41,631 nt of DNA from positions 1 to 41,631 of the forward strand of contig NZ_DYXM01000228.1 of assembly GCF_020742175.1 (NCBI RefSeq), read 5' to 3'. The stretch comes from Dietzia timorensis. Lineage in GTDB: Bacteria > Actinomycetota > Actinomycetes > Mycobacteriales > Mycobacteriaceae. Position numbers and translations under genes: made by a program. Below, piece by piece: positions 40,901 to 41,631 of this stretch (the stretch's first letter is position 1; the number at the start of each line of letters is the position of its first letter). A model generated the notes under the pieces. It was not told where the DNA came from, searched no databases, and worked only from the letters and a program-made list of their open reading frames with translations.

Positions 40901-41358
40901 ACCTCAACCCCGACCAGTGGGTCGCGATCACCCCGCCGCGCATGGCGCAGCTCGACACGCTGCAGGACTACGTCGGCTCCGAGGACCCTGTGCTCCTCGA
41001 CTGGGCGGTCGGCCTGCAGTTCCCGTGCCAGCGCCCGTTCGGCCATTCGGCCGGCGTGGCCGAGGTGCCCAAGTTCCGCATCCTGCCCGACCGTCCGCTC
41101 GCGGTGACCGCGACGGGCACCTGGCAGGACTACAAGGCCGGCGGACCGCTGGGCTGGGCGACGATGGGGCTCGAGGCCGAGTCCGTCCCGACGTATCTCA
41201 ACCACAGCTGGGATCGCGACTGGGGCTCACTAGAGCGGTACACCCCGTACGGCACCTACGCCGGACAGCCGGTGCCCGCCGAGGTCGATACCACCACGCG
41301 GCAGCGGTGGGGCTGGTGGGAGCCCGAGGCGAAGATCTTCGTGACGAACCCGCAGTAG
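37987..41358 (+). CDS. embB: Arabinosyltransferase Emb, second paralog (EmbB-like)
   Basis: A 1123-residue GT-C arabinofuranosyltransferase, with the same architecture as the first copy. Near the N-terminus PVQQTESALNWPQDGEVNSV and MSYTPQSIDIAMPCEL form the first binding domain. The catalytic loop GANTSDDGYILSMARVAS has the DD pair and a Met (codon 38884-38886) at the EmbB-306 position. CWLLLSKEVIPRLGRAART and AFWTAFNNGLRPEPIIAFG follow. The C-terminal carbohydrate-binding domain starts near residue 740, after a Gly/Ser/Glu-rich linker. The SYTP stretch and the CWLLLS helix look EmbB-like; the symbol is my best guess among the Emb paralogs. Confidence 0.93.
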   Translation: MQNPSPEPSPHKHDRSGEKSTPQGAPATAARTTRARRHAVIAAVAGLLGFLCFLVTPFLPVQQTESALNWPQDGEVNSVIAPQMSYTPQSIDIAMPCELVSDLPDEGGILVSTAPGQGENTSLRALFVRATEDNVEITSRGRIIANAERNRVEAGDCSEITVAVRADTITGEFVGMTDAPNASRTVDDAFGLRPTLVGIYTDLPTSTSPEGMSVHVDVDSRFTSNPSVIKWTVMAVGVLATLIALWALHQLDKLDGRSSRRFLPSRLFRFRLVDGVVAGVLVVWHFIGANTSDDGYILSMARVASDADYMANYYRWYGVPESPFGSPYYDMLALISHVSTNSLWMRLPALIAGILCWLLLSKEVIPRLGRAARTTPVVHWTAAAVFLAFWTAFNNGLRPEPIIAFGALLTWCSIERAVATRRLLPAAIACIIAAFSLAAGPTGLMAVAALLAGTRPVIAAIVVRARILGGGIVRGVLPLVLPILAAGTMVLVAVFGDQTAASVREAIRVRGEIGPNLHWYQEFIRYYYLLIQTVDGSLARRLPMLLTLLCLAVVIGLVLSRGRIPGAAKGPTTRLVIVVVGTMFFMMFSPTKWTHHFGVYASIGAAIAALASLAIYRVALNSSRNRTLFLAVSLLVLAVAAAGTNGWWYVSSFGIPWWDRPPSFRGIQASTVLLVMSVALFALAAFQHLRADYTRQTTPQTSAGRNRLRSFAAAPVAVIAGLLVVFNVASLAKGAQAQYPGYSVGLGNAKSLAGEPCMLAEQVLVEPDANAGMLAPVDPNMSASEALEGRTSTGFDPDGVASDLSADSITGSVGTAGSTEDPDSGPEEHKGQGAGTSGGEGSEGINGSTVALPFGLDPAATPVLGSYRSGPQQEANLETGWYSIPEDDDSPLLVVTAAGRVAHLDVVGSFAYGQDLVFQFGQTQPDGSVTPVGEDVLPKDIGPNPSWRNLRVPRSEFPEGADSVRISIRDGDLNPDQWVAITPPRMAQLDTLQDYVGSEDPVLLDWAVGLQFPCQRPFGHSAGVAEVPKFRILPDRPLAVTATGTWQDYKAGGPLGWATMGLEAESVPTYLNHSWDRDWGSLERYTPYGTYAGQPVPAEVDTTTRQRWGWWEPEAKIFVTNPQ

Positions 41359-41424
41359 TGGGCATCGAAGCGGCGCGTGCCCTGGTTCAGGACGCGTAGC
41401 GCGTACTCATTAATACAGCTGCGC

Positions 41425-41449
41425 CCTCCGGCTTTTGTGGTGCCGGAGG
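41425..41449. terminator. Hairpin between emb and sodA
   Basis: CCTCCGGC (41425-41432) and GCCGGAGG (41442-41449) form an 8-bp stem with a 9-nt loop, 67 nt past the emb stop. A second 7-bp hairpin, AGCTGGC/GCCAGCT (41470-41476 with 41484-41490), follows. Together they probably end transcripts from both sides. No gene is seen in 41359-41526. Confidence 0.5.
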
Positions 41450-41500
41450 CCGCGAGCTTATTGCCTGTGAGCTGGCGTGTGGGGCCAGCTAGCCGGGGGC

Positions 41501-41534
41501 GGTTATGCCTGTGTGGCTGTGGCTGGTTATGCCT
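41501..41534. repeat. 10-bp direct repeat at the sodA 3' end
   Basis: GGTTATGCCT occurs at 41501-41510 and again at 41525-41534. The second copy contains the sodA stop codon (TAA read on the minus strand) and the codons for its last residues. Confidence 0.6.
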
Positions 41535-41631
41535 TGGCCGCAGCGTAACGGGAGGCGACGTCCTCCCAGTTGAATACGTCCCACACAGCGTTGACGTAAT
41601 CAGCCTTGACGTTCTTGTACTGCAGGTAGAA
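41527..41631 (-). CDS. sodA: Superoxide dismutase (Mn/Fe), C-terminal end, cut by window edge
   Basis: The last 34 codons of a minus-strand gene are present; the rest lies beyond the right edge. The residues FYLQYKNVKADYVNAVWDVF followed by NWEDVASRYAAAKA match the C-terminus of Mn/Fe superoxide dismutases, where YLQYxNxxxDYVxAxWxVxNWxxVxxRY is highly conserved. The stop is TAA at 41527-41529. The gene is convergent with the second emb gene. Metal choice cannot be judged from this part. Confidence 0.88.
   Translation of the reverse strand, partial: FYLQYKNVKADYVNAVWDVFNWEDVASRYAAAKA

Noticed and set aside
1..41631. CRISPR arrays, IS elements, prophage or integrase genes
   Set aside because: No regularly spaced repeats, transposase motifs or phage genes were seen on either strand.

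Overview
The window is high-GC DNA from a mycolic-acid actinobacterium (order Mycobacteriales, e.g. the Corynebacterium/Dietzia/Gordonia/Rhodococcus/Nocardia neighbourhood). I do not commit to a genus. The assignment rests on arabinogalactan and mycolate genes that only this order carries: galactofuranosyltransferases GlfT1 and GlfT2, the Wzm/Wzt galactan exporter, DprE1/DprE2, AftA, two Emb arabinosyltransferases and a mycolyltransferase. No phage, IS element or CRISPR array was found.

Layout. 1-7.3 kb: the 5' end of a tRNA-Ser gene (minus strand), an MpaB/Lcp-type oxygenase, a quinone oxidoreductase, an overlapping pair of related four-helix membrane proteins, a thioredoxin-reductase-like flavoprotein divergent from a MerR regulator with an operator between them, a membrane protein, and a YcaQ/AlkX-type DNA glycosylase. 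7.5-10.5 kb: wzm-wzt-glfT1 plus a small glycine-zipper membrane protein. 10.5-17.1 kb (minus strand): a complete mevalonate operon, mvaK1-mvaD-mvaK2-fni-mvaA-mvaS. 17.3-22.4 kb: a TerC-family membrane protein, a degenerate DUF559-like protein, an AraC regulator followed by an unusual metallo-beta-lactamase-fold protein, and a PPOX-family flavoprotein. 22.4-28.9 kb: glfT2, a GtrA-like protein (Rv3789 type), a secreted lipase, dprE1 and dprE2. 28.9-31.2 kb: a membrane protein, an ABM-type monooxygenase, and a 50-residue ORF divergent from a TetR regulator with a perfect 20-bp palindrome between them. 31.2-41.4 kb: aftA, emb, a mycolyltransferase on the opposite strand, and a second emb. The right edge holds the 3' end of a Mn/Fe superoxide dismutase gene.

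How the genes work together. The mevalonate operon makes IPP/DMAPP, the precursors of decaprenyl phosphate. That lipid carries the galactan assembled by GlfT1/GlfT2 and moved by Wzm/Wzt, and the arabinose donor DPA made by DprE1/DprE2. AftA and the Emb proteins use DPA to build arabinan, and the mycolyltransferase esterifies it. The window therefore holds much of arabinogalactan assembly, with an isoprenoid supply route beside it that is not the usual one for this order; mycobacteria and C. glutamicum use the MEP pathway.

Regulation. Many genes have a TANNNT -10 hexamer 6-9 nt before the start codon and no Shine-Dalgarno sequence, the mark of leaderless transcripts. In two places the upstream gene's stop codon forms the first bases of the next gene's -10 box. 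All functional statements are inferred from sequence and family knowledge; no searches were run.
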